Source: Acidithiobacillus sp.
GTDB taxonomy: Bacteria; Pseudomonadota; Gammaproteobacteria; Acidithiobacillales; Acidithiobacillaceae
Assembly (NCBI GenBank): GCA_027445725.1
Contig: DAIAVG010000043.1
Location: 1 to 9,174, forward strand
Reading direction: 5' to 3'
DNA: 9,174 nucleotides
Shown here: piece by piece, positions 1 through 6,709 of the stretch
Numbering within the stretch: position 1 is the first letter of the stretch
Layout: every line of letters begins with the position of its first letter
Program-made: the position numbers and the translations under genes
Notes under the pieces: model-generated
What the model was told of the DNA's origin: nothing
The model's input: the letters and a program-made list of their open reading frames with translations, nothing else
Database searches by the model: none

Positions 1-53
1 ATCCAGAGACTTTGTCCACGCGCTTGTAACTGAGTAATGGATACGGATGTCAT
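1..53 (-). CDS. tal: Transaldolase, N-terminal fragment (cut by window edge)
   Basis: Only the first 17 codons are present, beginning MTSVSITQLQARGQSLW, with the rest beyond the left edge. The GQSLW segment a dozen residues in matches the start of transaldolases, which typically read GQS(I/L)W followed by a Leu-Asp pair. The start is supported by a GGAG Shine-Dalgarno at 61-64, 7 nt before the ATG. The gene begins 18 nt after the zwf stop on the same strand, which suits co-transcription. Transaldolase is a cytosolic enzyme moving a three-carbon dihydroxyacetone unit between sedoheptulose-7-phosphate and glyceraldehyde-3-phosphate, recycling pentose phosphates made by zwf and gnd. The call rests on a short match plus pathway context. 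A fused transaldolase/phosphoglucose isomerase cannot be excluded from this fragment. Confidence 0.66.
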   Translation of the reverse strand, partial: MTSVSITQLQARGQSLW

Positions 54-71
54 GCGTATTCTCCAGAATGG

Positions 72-1544
72 TTATACTTCGTTGCGCCAGTACTGATCTT
101 CCCGGTCCATAATCCGGGTTGCCTCGTCCGGCCCCCAGGTTCCTGCCGGGTAGGTGAGGATGTAGTCCGTCTCCCGTCCCCAGGATTTGATGATGGGATC
201 GACAACACGCCATGCCCACTCCACCTCGTCGAAGCGGATGAACAGGGCCTTGTCGCCCTCCATCACGTCCAGCAGCAGGGCCTCATAGGCATCCAGCTCC
301 TGCTCGCCATCTTTGCGGTAGGAGGCGTTGAGCTGCACGGGGCGAACACGCATTTCCAGACCCGGTTCCTTGATCTGTATCTCGATTTTAAGGCTCTCTG
401 GTTCCAGGGAAAGCAATATCCAGTTAGGTTCGATGCGTTCGATGCTGGTTTCGCGGAACAGTTGTTGCGGCGTATGTCGGAAGCGGATGGCGACACTGGA
501 GGTTTTAGCGGCGAGGCGCTTGCCGGTACGCAGATAAAAAGGCACACCCCGCCAGCGCCAGTTGTCGATGTAAAATTTGGCGGCGACATAGGTTTCGGTG
601 ACCGAATTGACCTCGACACCCGCCTCGTCCTGGTAGCCGGGAACGTGTTTATCATGAACAACGCCGGGACCATACTGCGCGCGCATGGCATAGGCGGTAA
701 CGGCCGATTTGGGAATAGGGCGGATGGAGCGCAGGACTTTGACTTTTTCGTCGCGCAGGCTGTCCGCCTCCAGGGAGGGCGGTGGTTCCATGGCGATCAG
801 CGTAAGAACCTGCATCAGGTGGTTTTGCAGCATGTCCCGCAGGGCACCCGCCTCATCATAGTATCCGGCCCGGTTTTCAATGCCCATGTCCTCGGCCACG
901 GTGATCTGGACGTGGTCGATGTAATTGCGGTTCCAGACCGCTTCGATCGGCAAGTTGGCGAAACGGAAAACCAGCAGATTCTGGACAATTTCTTTGCCGA
1001 GATAATGATCTATACGATAAATCTGGTCTTCACGAAAGTGGCGATGCAGTTGTTCATTAAGTTGCACGGCGCTTTCCAGGTCATCACCAAAAGGTTTTTC
1101 TATGACAATGCGATAGTCACCCTCCTGATTAAAGCCTGCCTGAGACAGGCGTTGCACCACCGGCACAAAGTCAGCAGGACGGATGGCGAGATAAAACGTT
1201 GCCCCGTCAGGCTTGTCCGCTCCTTCACGGGTCAACAGATTGCGCAGTTTTGTATAGGAATCCGGATCGTGAATCTCCCCCTGCACATATTCAAAATGCT
1301 GACAAAAGTCTGAGAAATGCTCCGATTGAAATCCCTTGGCGTACGTCTCCAATTGTTCCTTGAGAAACGTCTGCCAGCCATTTTGGTCCCAGGGCCGTCG
1401 ACCAAAGGCATAAATCCGCATCTCCTCCGGCAACAGACTGGCACATTGCAAATGATAAAGTGCAGGGAGCAGTTTTTTGCTGGCGAGATCGCCCGTCGCA
1501 CCGAAAATCACGAACTGACAATTGCAGCGAATGTCCGTGGTCAT
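72..1544 (-). CDS. zwf: Glucose-6-phosphate 1-dehydrogenase
   Basis: A 490-residue cytosolic enzyme, normal length for the family, that oxidises glucose-6-phosphate to 6-phosphogluconolactone and reduces NADP+. The N-terminal Rossmann motif GATGDLA is at residues 15-21. Arg49-Arg50, after the second strand, is compatible with binding the NADP 2'-phosphate. The family active-site signature RIDHYLGKE is at 177-185, with substrate-binding His180 and Lys184, and His242 in QNHLMQ fits the catalytic base. The EKPFG motif at 149-153 is also present. The ATG directly abuts the TAA stop of gnd with no gap, and an AAGGAG ribosome site 6 nt upstream lies inside the last gnd codons, so the two are probably translationally coupled. 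No 6-phosphogluconolactonase gene is visible in the window. It would have to lie elsewhere, or the lactone hydrolyses spontaneously. Confidence 0.97.
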   Translation of the reverse strand: MTTDIRCNCQFVIFGATGDLASKKLLPALYHLQCASLLPEEMRIYAFGRRPWDQNGWQTFLKEQLETYAKGFQSEHFSDFCQHFEYVQGEIHDPDSYTKLRNLLTREGADKPDGATFYLAIRPADFVPVVQRLSQAGFNQEGDYRIVIEKPFGDDLESAVQLNEQLHRHFREDQIYRIDHYLGKEIVQNLLVFRFANLPIEAVWNRNYIDHVQITVAEDMGIENRAGYYDEAGALRDMLQNHLMQVLTLIAMEPPPSLEADSLRDEKVKVLRSIRPIPKSAVTAYAMRAQYGPGVVHDKHVPGYQDEAGVEVNSVTETYVAAKFYIDNWRWRGVPFYLRTGKRLAAKTSSVAIRFRHTPQQLFRETSIERIEPNWILLSLEPESLKIEIQIKEPGLEMRVRPVQLNASYRKDGEQELDAYEALLLDVMEGDKALFIRFDEVEWAWRVVDPIIKSWGRETDYILTYPAGTWGPDEATRIMDREDQYWRNEV

Positions 1545-2474
1545 TTAGATCTCCTTTTGCACGGCGTGGCCACCGAACTCATTGCGCATCATGGCAAGCA
1601 ATTTGGCCGCGTAGTCATCGCGACCCTGACTGGCCCAACGCATCTGCAGGGCGAGGGTGATGACCGGCGCGGGAATTTTCAGTGCGAGGGCCGCCTGCGC
1701 GGTCCACAAACCTTCGCCGGAATCGGCCACCACCGGCGCGATGTCGGCGAGCACCTGATCCTTCTTTAAAGTGTCGGCGGTGAGGTCAAGGAGCCAGGAG
1801 CGGACGACACTGCCGTAACGCCACATCTCTGCCACTTTGGCGAGGTCCAGTGCAAATTCGGTCTTTCCCTGCAGGATCGCAAAGCCTTCGGCCAACGCCT
1901 GCATCATGCCGTATTCGATACCGTTATGGACCATCTTGACGAAATGCCCGCTACCGACGGGACCACAGTGGAGCCAGCCTTTATCCGCACCGGGGGCCAG
2001 GATTTCCAGAAAGGGCTTTGCCTGCGCCACAGCTGCGGCATCGCCGCCGACCATCAATGCGTAACCTTCCTGCAGACCCCAGACCCCACCAGATACTCCC
2101 GCATCCATATAATGCACCTGCACAGCCTCGGCCCGTTTTGCCTGCGCAATGGAATCTTCATAGAACGCATTGGCGCCATTGATCAGGATATCGCCGGGGC
2201 TCAGCATAGGCAGTAACTCATTGAGGTGACTCTCGGTAGCATCCCCTGCTGGCAGCATTAACCAGAGCGCGCGCGGCGTTGGGAGCGCCTTGACCAGAGC
2301 GTTGAGACTGTCTGCCGCCAGCACACCGGTTTCTTTCGCAAGCTCAGTCGACGTCTCCGTATGGCGGTTGTAAACCACTACCTGAACCCCACCGCGCTGC
2401 AACCGCCGCGCCATATTGGCCCCCATCCGGCCCAACCCCACCATACCGATACGTTGTTTTTGCTTACTAATCAT
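1545..2474 (-). CDS. gnd: 6-phosphogluconate dehydrogenase, decarboxylating, short form
   Basis: A 309-residue enzyme of the short (about 300 aa) 6PGDH class, oxidatively decarboxylating 6-phosphogluconate to ribulose-5-phosphate in the cytosol. The nucleotide motif GLGRMG is at 13-18. The second strand ends Tyr-Asn-Arg (35-37), where NAD-preferring short enzymes such as YqeC usually have an Asp, so NADP use is inferred. SGGVWG at 128-133, Lys180 and Asn184 (VKMVHN) match catalytic and substrate residues. The usual DGGNS substrate loop here reads NGANA (99-103), keeping the Asn but changing its neighbours. I chose the ATG at 2474 because AAGGA at 2482-2486 sits 7 nt upstream. An in-frame ATG at 2519 would add 15 residues that precede the Rossmann fold and resemble nothing in the family. 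The start overlaps the end of nrtS by 8 nt. Confidence 0.93.
   Translation of the reverse strand: MISKQKQRIGMVGLGRMGANMARRLQRGGVQVVVYNRHTETSTELAKETGVLAADSLNALVKALPTPRALWLMLPAGDATESHLNELLPMLSPGDILINGANAFYEDSIAQAKRAEAVQVHYMDAGVSGGVWGLQEGYALMVGGDAAAVAQAKPFLEILAPGADKGWLHCGPVGSGHFVKMVHNGIEYGMMQALAEGFAILQGKTEFALDLAKVAEMWRYGSVVRSWLLDLTADTLKKDQVLADIAPVVADSGEGLWTAQAALALKIPAPVITLALQMRWASQGRDDYAAKLLAMMRNEFGGHAVQKEI
1551..1556 (-). promoter_or_regulatory. zwf ribosome binding site inside gnd
   Basis: AAGGAG is encoded by the last sense codons of gnd (Lys-Glu). It is followed by the rest of the Ile codon and the TAA, and then immediately by the zwf ATG, giving 6 nt spacing. A ribosome terminating on gnd would stop on top of the zwf start, so coupled translation and near-equal output of the two NADPH-producing enzymes are expected. 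Confidence 0.85.
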
Positions 2475-2688
2475 GGCTTGTTCCTTTTTGTGAAAAAAAC
2501 CATCCGAGATTCGCCACAACCAAAGGAGTCAGATAGTTGAAAATTATTTTCAATGTAATGCCGATAGTTACAACCCCTAAAAACATCTCCCCGCCTTCAT
2601 TCACCAAAGTCAGTAGAGTACCTACAATGACCGCAATCAAGACGGTGCGTCGCAATTGAGAAGAGCGCAATATCTGCAGGGTTTTCAT
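2467..2688 (-). CDS. Small two-helix membrane protein, NrtS-like
   Basis: A 73-residue protein with two hydrophobic stretches. The first (about residues 14-30) contains VGTLLTLVNEG; the second (about 36-60) contains FNYLTPLVVANLGWFF. A basic N-terminus (RR at 13-14) and a short polar tail flank them. The pattern of a VGxLLxLxNxG helix end followed by a YLxPLxVAxxG helix resembles the small NrtS family, known in cyanobacteria as a two-subunit nitrate/nitrite transporter. The match is from memory and the substrate is not assured. The ATG at 2688 overlaps the upstream stop as ATGA. GTG starts at 2706 or 2709, nearer a GGAG, would add 6 or 7 residues and are possible. The 3' end overlaps gnd by 8 nt. 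Its place inside a sugar operon is unexplained. Confidence 0.62.
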   Translation of the reverse strand: MKTLQILRSSQLRRTVLIAVIVGTLLTLVNEGGEMFLGVVTIGITLKIIFNYLTPLVVANLGWFFSQKGTSHD

Positions 2689-3134
2689 GTAAATATTCTT
2701 GCCCACCACCTTCTCCGCCCCTCAGGAACTACGGCATGGGCTGACAGGTCCTCTGGCGCGACCAAACTTATTATCCATCCGGGGAGGATGATTTTACCGC
2801 TGCACCCACAGGATGCCCCCAGATTGTTGGGGTCGTATATTTTGATAAATTTTGGATTTCCAGGATCATCGACATAAACGATACCCAAGTAGGGCTCGTC
2901 ATGATCGGTGCGCAGCAGGCGATCTATCTCCTGAATGAATTTATCAAACGTTGCCACGGAGAGTGGCATGTTAGGGACTGTGGCGTTCAGGTAGTATACA
3001 TACCATTGTCCATGGTTGTTTTCGCGTAGATACCTTGTCAAAGTATCCCAATCACTCCATTGCCGAAGTCCAATCAGTATCCCATTGTAAATATCAGAAA
3101 AAGACCGATCCGAAGCGTTTACATTATTCGTCAT
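2685..3134 (-). CDS. Conserved-looking protein of unknown function, 149 aa
   Basis: I do not recognise a named family. The 149-residue product has no signal peptide or membrane helix and looks like a compact soluble alpha/beta protein. Visible marks are an aromatic strand GQWYVYYLN (42-50), an acidic helix FDKFIQEIDRLL (63-74), a YLGIVYVDDPGNPKFIKIYDP core (82-102), a CGCSG cluster (109-113; Cys109 and Cys111), PGW (118-120) and a basic, Trp-rich tail RRRWWARIF (140-148). Cys-x-Cys could bind metal or be redox active, but no other ligand is obvious. The start ATG lies inside the last codons of glucokinase (11 nt overlap), with AGAGG 6 nt upstream. The stop overlaps the nrtS-like start as ATGA, so these two probably form a coupled pair. 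Function cannot be assigned beyond a possible soluble partner of the small membrane protein. Confidence 0.85.
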   Translation of the reverse strand: MTNNVNASDRSFSDIYNGILIGLRQWSDWDTLTRYLRENNHGQWYVYYLNATVPNMPLSVATFDKFIQEIDRLLRTDHDEPYLGIVYVDDPGNPKFIKIYDPNNLGASCGCSGKIILPGWIISLVAPEDLSAHAVVPEGRRRWWARIFT

Positions 3135-4140
3135 GGGGCACCTCTGCCGTTTCTAATCCGATATATGCCGCGCCCAGCATGCCAGCGCAATCTGCGCTGG
3201 ATGAGGGGGTTATCCTTGTCCGTCCCCTCAGAATAGGAATCAGGTCCGCATCCAATGCGCTTTGAACGGCCGGGGCCATCCATGGCCAAGAGCCGATGAG
3301 CCCTCCGCCGATACAGACCAAATCGGCATCCAGGATTTTCTGCAAATGTGCGAGGGCTTGGCCAAGGGCGCGGCCAGCTTGCCAGAATGCCTGACGCGCC
3401 GAACGGTCTCCGGCATCCGCCATTTGTCCTATATCGCGAGCGGTCTTATGACAGCCGGTATATTCTGTGTAACTAAGCTTTACTCCACTCGCCGAGGCAT
3501 ATTGTTCCAGGCAGCCCCGATTACCACACCCACAAACACGTCCGTTGGGTTCCACAATCAAATGGCCGATTTCCAGGGCGCTCCCGTATGCACCAGGATA
3601 AACTTGCCCATTCAAAATCAGTCCGCCGCCTATGCCGGTCCCCAACCCCACATAGAGCAAATGTCTAAGGTCTGAGTGATGTGGTCGGGCCAGTAAATAT
3701 TCGCCATAGGCAGCTGCATTGGCATCGTTTACCAGGCACACCGGCAGGCTAAATCGCTTCTGCAGGGGTGAAATCAGGTCTGTATTTTCCAGATGCTGTA
3801 AGTTGGGTGACTGCAGCAACAGGCTATTGCCGGGATCGACAAAACCAGGAATGCCCATGCCGATGTGCTGCACTTGCTTGTGTTTGCACAAAGCATCTGC
3901 GATGGCATCGCCAACCAGACGCACCACCAGTCGCTGCGCGTCTTCGCGATTTCCGGCGTGCCTGCAAACTTCCGAGAGGTCGGGCGCTGTGCGATATTCT
4001 GAAAGCAGTCGAAGTCCACGAAAAACACCTAAACGAAGATTGGTGCCACCGATATCCAGACCCAGGTGGAGTGCCGCATTTCTCTGGATCTTCGGATCTG
4101 TGGCAAGTGCTGGATGAACACTGGTTTTGGCGGGCGTCAT
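3124..4140 (-). CDS. glk: ROK-family glucokinase
   Basis: A 338-residue cytosolic sugar kinase of the ROK family, predicted to phosphorylate glucose with ATP. The phosphate loop DIGGTN is at 29-34. The catalytic Asp is D139 in VNDANAAAYGE, and a second ATP-binding loop GTGIGGG is at 167-173. Sugar-binding Glu190 and His193 lie in ALEIGH. The zinc motif CGCGNRGC at 203-210 supplies Cys203, Cys205 and Cys210 and, with His193, completes the ROK signature. The first 22 residues extend beyond the usual start; no closer ATG exists, and GAAGG 6 nt upstream supports the chosen one. ROK enzymes also include fructokinases and N-acetylhexosamine kinases. Glucose is inferred from the glucoamylase immediately upstream (ATGA overlap) and zwf downstream. 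Confidence 0.9.
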   Translation of the reverse strand: MTPAKTSVHPALATDPKIQRNAALHLGLDIGGTNLRLGVFRGLRLLSEYRTAPDLSEVCRHAGNREDAQRLVVRLVGDAIADALCKHKQVQHIGMGIPGFVDPGNSLLLQSPNLQHLENTDLISPLQKRFSLPVCLVNDANAAAYGEYLLARPHHSDLRHLLYVGLGTGIGGGLILNGQVYPGAYGSALEIGHLIVEPNGRVCGCGNRGCLEQYASASGVKLSYTEYTGCHKTARDIGQMADAGDRSARQAFWQAGRALGQALAHLQKILDADLVCIGGGLIGSWPWMAPAVQSALDADLIPILRGRTRITPSSSADCAGMLGAAYIGLETAEVPHDE

Positions 4141-6245
4141 GCCAAACCTTCGGCGTTGAAAGCGGGCCTATCGAAAGGCACGCCATCCTTCCTTGATCGC
4201 AGAAGCCGTATATACTCGGCATGAGCCCACGCCAAAGGCGTGGCCGAGCCGGTGCCGCGCCCAGGATACAAGCCTTTTGCAGGTATGGCTGCCTGATCCC
4301 ATATCTGCTCCGGGATACAACCTCCCTCATTGGCAAAACACTCCAGGGCACGGATATAGGAAGTCACTTCCTCTCCTGCGGCGATGGCAAAATGCCCTCG
4401 CTCGCCGGTTAGCAATGGCCATAAACGACCTTGGCCAAGCCCATCGAATGGGTCACCATCGCCGTGTTCCCCATATCCGTCGCCGTTATAGCGATACCAG
4501 CAGGGACCGCAAGGTGTTTCCCAGCGACAAACCGCATCCCAGACCGGCAAGGTTTTCAGAACATGGGGATCATCCGGCCGCCGCAAGCCCAAACGGACGA
4601 GTGACAGGAACCCGCCATCTACGACACAGCACTGGGAATGACTATGTATGGCCTCCGGCGGAAGGTTTCGAATGGGGAGAAATATCCGGCATTCGGGAAG
4701 GTGCTCTCCGGTATCGATAACCGGGATCTGTGCGATACGCTCATAATGATCAGGGTGTCCTGGGAGCAGTCGCCCGCAATGGGTAAAGGTCCATTCCTCA
4801 ATGCGCTGGTCCCAGGAATCTGCCACCTGATGGTAATTACAACCCCAGGCTTTTCCCTTCTTGCTGTCACAGAGCTGACTTGCGGCACGTAGGGCCGCCA
4901 CCACCACGGCCAGGGTTTGCGGACTGTAACCGCGATTCTCCTCCCAGCGATCCTGCGGCGTGACCGGTCCCTGACTGACCAGAAAATCCGCAGCTCGATG
5001 GACGGTATCGCTCGGATCGGGGATCAGGCTTTCCTGGAATAAACGCCAGGCGAGCAAGATGGGGTAAGCCACTTCATCCAGCTGCAACCCGCGCCAATAT
5101 GGCGTTCCATCGACCCAGAAATTCTGTGGCCAGGATCCATCGGCATTTTGCCGGCGCTGCAGATAATGCCAGGTTTGCACAGGCGTATCGCGATCTCCAG
5201 CGGCCAACAGCCCCATGCTGAGATGATACAGGTCGCGCGGCCAGACCAGATGGTAACCCCCTTGAGCGCTGGTGGCGTCGCTTTGTTCACCCCAAGGAAT
5301 CGAAAGAGAAGCCACACCGGCCCCTGGTTCCTCCTTGTCGAAATGGCAACGAAGAATGGCCACGCTGCGACGATATAATTTGCCGTGATCCTCACTGGAG
5401 GGAGACAAGTCGAGAAGATCCGTCTGATAGCTGAGCCACTCGCGGCTGTATTCCCTTAGGATTGAAATGAATCCCCTGGTCAGGGAAAATCTGGCGTGGG
5501 CCATCGCTTGTTCATGGGACGCACCAAAGCCCAGAGCCAGGGTGCACTCGCCCACACCGAGATCCAGTTCTGCAGTCAGCGCCACATGACCAGGTCCTGC
5601 TTCGGAGAAGGTCCAGTGCATATCATGGTGGTAATGGAGGTCCTGCCAGCCATCCGAGGCACCCACATAGCCTGCAGACATGCGCACAAAAGGGGTGGTT
5701 CCCGTGAGCGCGACGGTAATATCGTCACGACAGGCGAGGCACCAATCGGTTCCATCGGGTTCGCGTTGACAGACGGCGTGATTGCCCATGCCTGTGTTTC
5801 CAATCTGCGGCGCCCATAACAGGAAGAGGCGATAAGGACCCTCTTCTGGAGACAAGACTTCGAAATGCAGGTGGATGAGTAGACTATCGCGTTCGGAATC
5901 GGTACATATTTGTTTGGTTAAACGAAACCGTTTGCCGGGATCTTCACTCATGATGAGATAGGCGGGTACCCCTTCCTCGATCCAGCGCACGGTGTGCACC
6001 AAATCGCGACGTTCTTCCTGAAAGCCACCGTTGGCATCCAATATTAAAAACTGGAGATCCCGCATATTGGGAGTATCCACTCGGGGATAATAGCATTCGG
6101 TGAGCACGCCATCGGCTATGGTGAACCACACGCGTGAGCGCGCACTCAAAGCCGTTCCCACTCCCGTCTTATGGGACGGCGCCCAGTCGGGTGCAAGTCC
6201 TGGCATGCCCAAAGCGTGCCCATGGAAAATGGATTTATCGCTCAT
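4137..6245 (-). CDS. Glycoside hydrolase family 15 glucoamylase, cytoplasmic
   Basis: A 702-residue bacterial glucoamylase (glucan 1,4-alpha-glucosidase type), predicted to release glucose from non-reducing ends of glycogen or maltodextrin. An N-terminal beta-sandwich (about 1-275) carries the typical GVGTALSARSRVWFTIADG and YYPRVD segments. The catalytic (alpha/alpha)6 barrel follows, with GGYHLVWPRDL near 329-339. Glu435 in RWEEN fits the general acid and Glu646 in IPEQIWD the general base, by analogy with WEE and SEQ in fungal enzymes. DPFDGLGQGRLWPLLTGERGH and PLAWAHAEY are also typical. The first residues are polar and there is no signal peptide, so it should act inside the cell. The ATG at 6245 was chosen because it forms ATGA with the merR stop and has AAGGA 5 nt upstream; an ATG at 6317 would add 24 non-family residues. 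GH15 also includes trehalases and dextran-dextrinases, so the substrate is inferred. Confidence 0.9.
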   Translation of the reverse strand: MSDKSIFHGHALGMPGLAPDWAPSHKTGVGTALSARSRVWFTIADGVLTECYYPRVDTPNMRDLQFLILDANGGFQEERRDLVHTVRWIEEGVPAYLIMSEDPGKRFRLTKQICTDSERDSLLIHLHFEVLSPEEGPYRLFLLWAPQIGNTGMGNHAVCQREPDGTDWCLACRDDITVALTGTTPFVRMSAGYVGASDGWQDLHYHHDMHWTFSEAGPGHVALTAELDLGVGECTLALGFGASHEQAMAHARFSLTRGFISILREYSREWLSYQTDLLDLSPSSEDHGKLYRRSVAILRCHFDKEEPGAGVASLSIPWGEQSDATSAQGGYHLVWPRDLYHLSMGLLAAGDRDTPVQTWHYLQRRQNADGSWPQNFWVDGTPYWRGLQLDEVAYPILLAWRLFQESLIPDPSDTVHRAADFLVSQGPVTPQDRWEENRGYSPQTLAVVVAALRAASQLCDSKKGKAWGCNYHQVADSWDQRIEEWTFTHCGRLLPGHPDHYERIAQIPVIDTGEHLPECRIFLPIRNLPPEAIHSHSQCCVVDGGFLSLVRLGLRRPDDPHVLKTLPVWDAVCRWETPCGPCWYRYNGDGYGEHGDGDPFDGLGQGRLWPLLTGERGHFAIAAGEEVTSYIRALECFANEGGCIPEQIWDQAAIPAKGLYPGRGTGSATPLAWAHAEYIRLLRSRKDGVPFDRPAFNAEGLA

Positions 6246-6709
6246 TTTCGTCCTTCCTTCGAAACCGATGCATTCGTGATGACTTCGACAGTTTCCAGGG
6301 ACTGCAAAATAGGGCAACCATGATAGCTGCCGGAGCGTTCATTCTCGCAATCCTTTATAAATCGCATTAAGGTGACTTCCAGGCTCTGCAATGCCTGAAT
6401 TTTCTCGTGCACGGAAGACAGTTTGATTTGTGCCTGAAGATGCACCGTATCGCAGGCTTGCACGTCATTGATCCGCAGCGCCAGCAATTCACGCGCTTCC
6501 TGCAACGTAAAGCCAAGCATTTGTGCGTGCTTGATAAAACGAATGCGCGCGATGGTGTCCTGTGGATAGCGCCGGATGCCGAGATGGGGTTTGACCGGTT
6601 GAGGAATAAGGCCTTGCCGTTCGTAAAAACGCACGGTTTCCACATGCACACCAGCGGCTTTGGCCACCTCGCCGATGCGATAATCTGGTTGCAGGGGGTT
6701 CCTGTTCAT
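6242..6709 (-). CDS. merR: Mercury-responsive MerR transcriptional regulator
   Basis: A 155-residue MerR-family DNA-binding protein. The winged-helix N-terminus reads YRIGEVAKAAGVHVETVRFYERQGL (10-34), followed by the RRY wing (46-48), a long dimerisation helix and a metal-binding loop. Cys86, Cys121 and Cys132 correspond to the three Hg(II) ligands Cys82, Cys117 and Cys126 of Tn501 MerR, and GCPILQSL matches the conserved segment after the last Cys. The Cys121-Cys132 spacing is 11 instead of 9, so the metal loop is two residues longer. MerR represses its promoter and activates it by DNA twisting when Hg(II) binds. Here it lies downstream of merA and merB on the same strand, overlapping the merB stop as ATGA, not in the divergent position common in Gram-negative mer operons. 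Its operator is probably upstream of the window. Zn, Cd or Pb sensing is less likely given its neighbours. Confidence 0.88.
   Translation of the reverse strand: MNRNPLQPDYRIGEVAKAAGVHVETVRFYERQGLIPQPVKPHLGIRRYPQDTIARIRFIKHAQMLGFTLQEARELLALRINDVQACDTVHLQAQIKLSSVHEKIQALQSLEVTLMRFIKDCENERSGSYHGCPILQSLETVEVITNASVSKEGRK
6251..6259 (-). promoter_or_regulatory. Tandem Shine-Dalgarno of the glucoamylase inside merR
   Basis: Two overlapping AAGGA copies share one base (6251-6255 and 6255-6259), 5 and 9 nt before the glucoamylase ATG at 6245. They also encode part of the Lys-Glu-Gly-Arg-Lys tail of MerR. They set the start at 6245, and show that the end of merR carries a strong ribosome site for the next gene. 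Confidence 0.8.

Noticed and set aside
462..1313. Long plus-strand open frame of 283 codons opposite zwf
   Set aside because: It lies entirely antisense to a clear G6PDH gene, has no recognisable domain, and is explained by GC-rich codon structure.
2475..2519. Longer Gnd N-terminus from an ATG at 2519
   Set aside because: It would overlap nrtS by 53 nt and add residues before the Rossmann strand; AAGGA supports 2474.
3182..3200. 8-bp inverted repeat (CCAGCGCA, 3-nt loop) considered as a terminator
   Set aside because: It lies inside the glucokinase coding region about 60 nt before its stop and has no following T-run on the coding strand.
6246..6317. Longer glucoamylase N-terminus from an ATG at 6317
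   Set aside because: The extra 24 residues overlap merR and do not resemble GH15 starts. The ATG at 6245 has a strong ribosome site and an ATGA junction.
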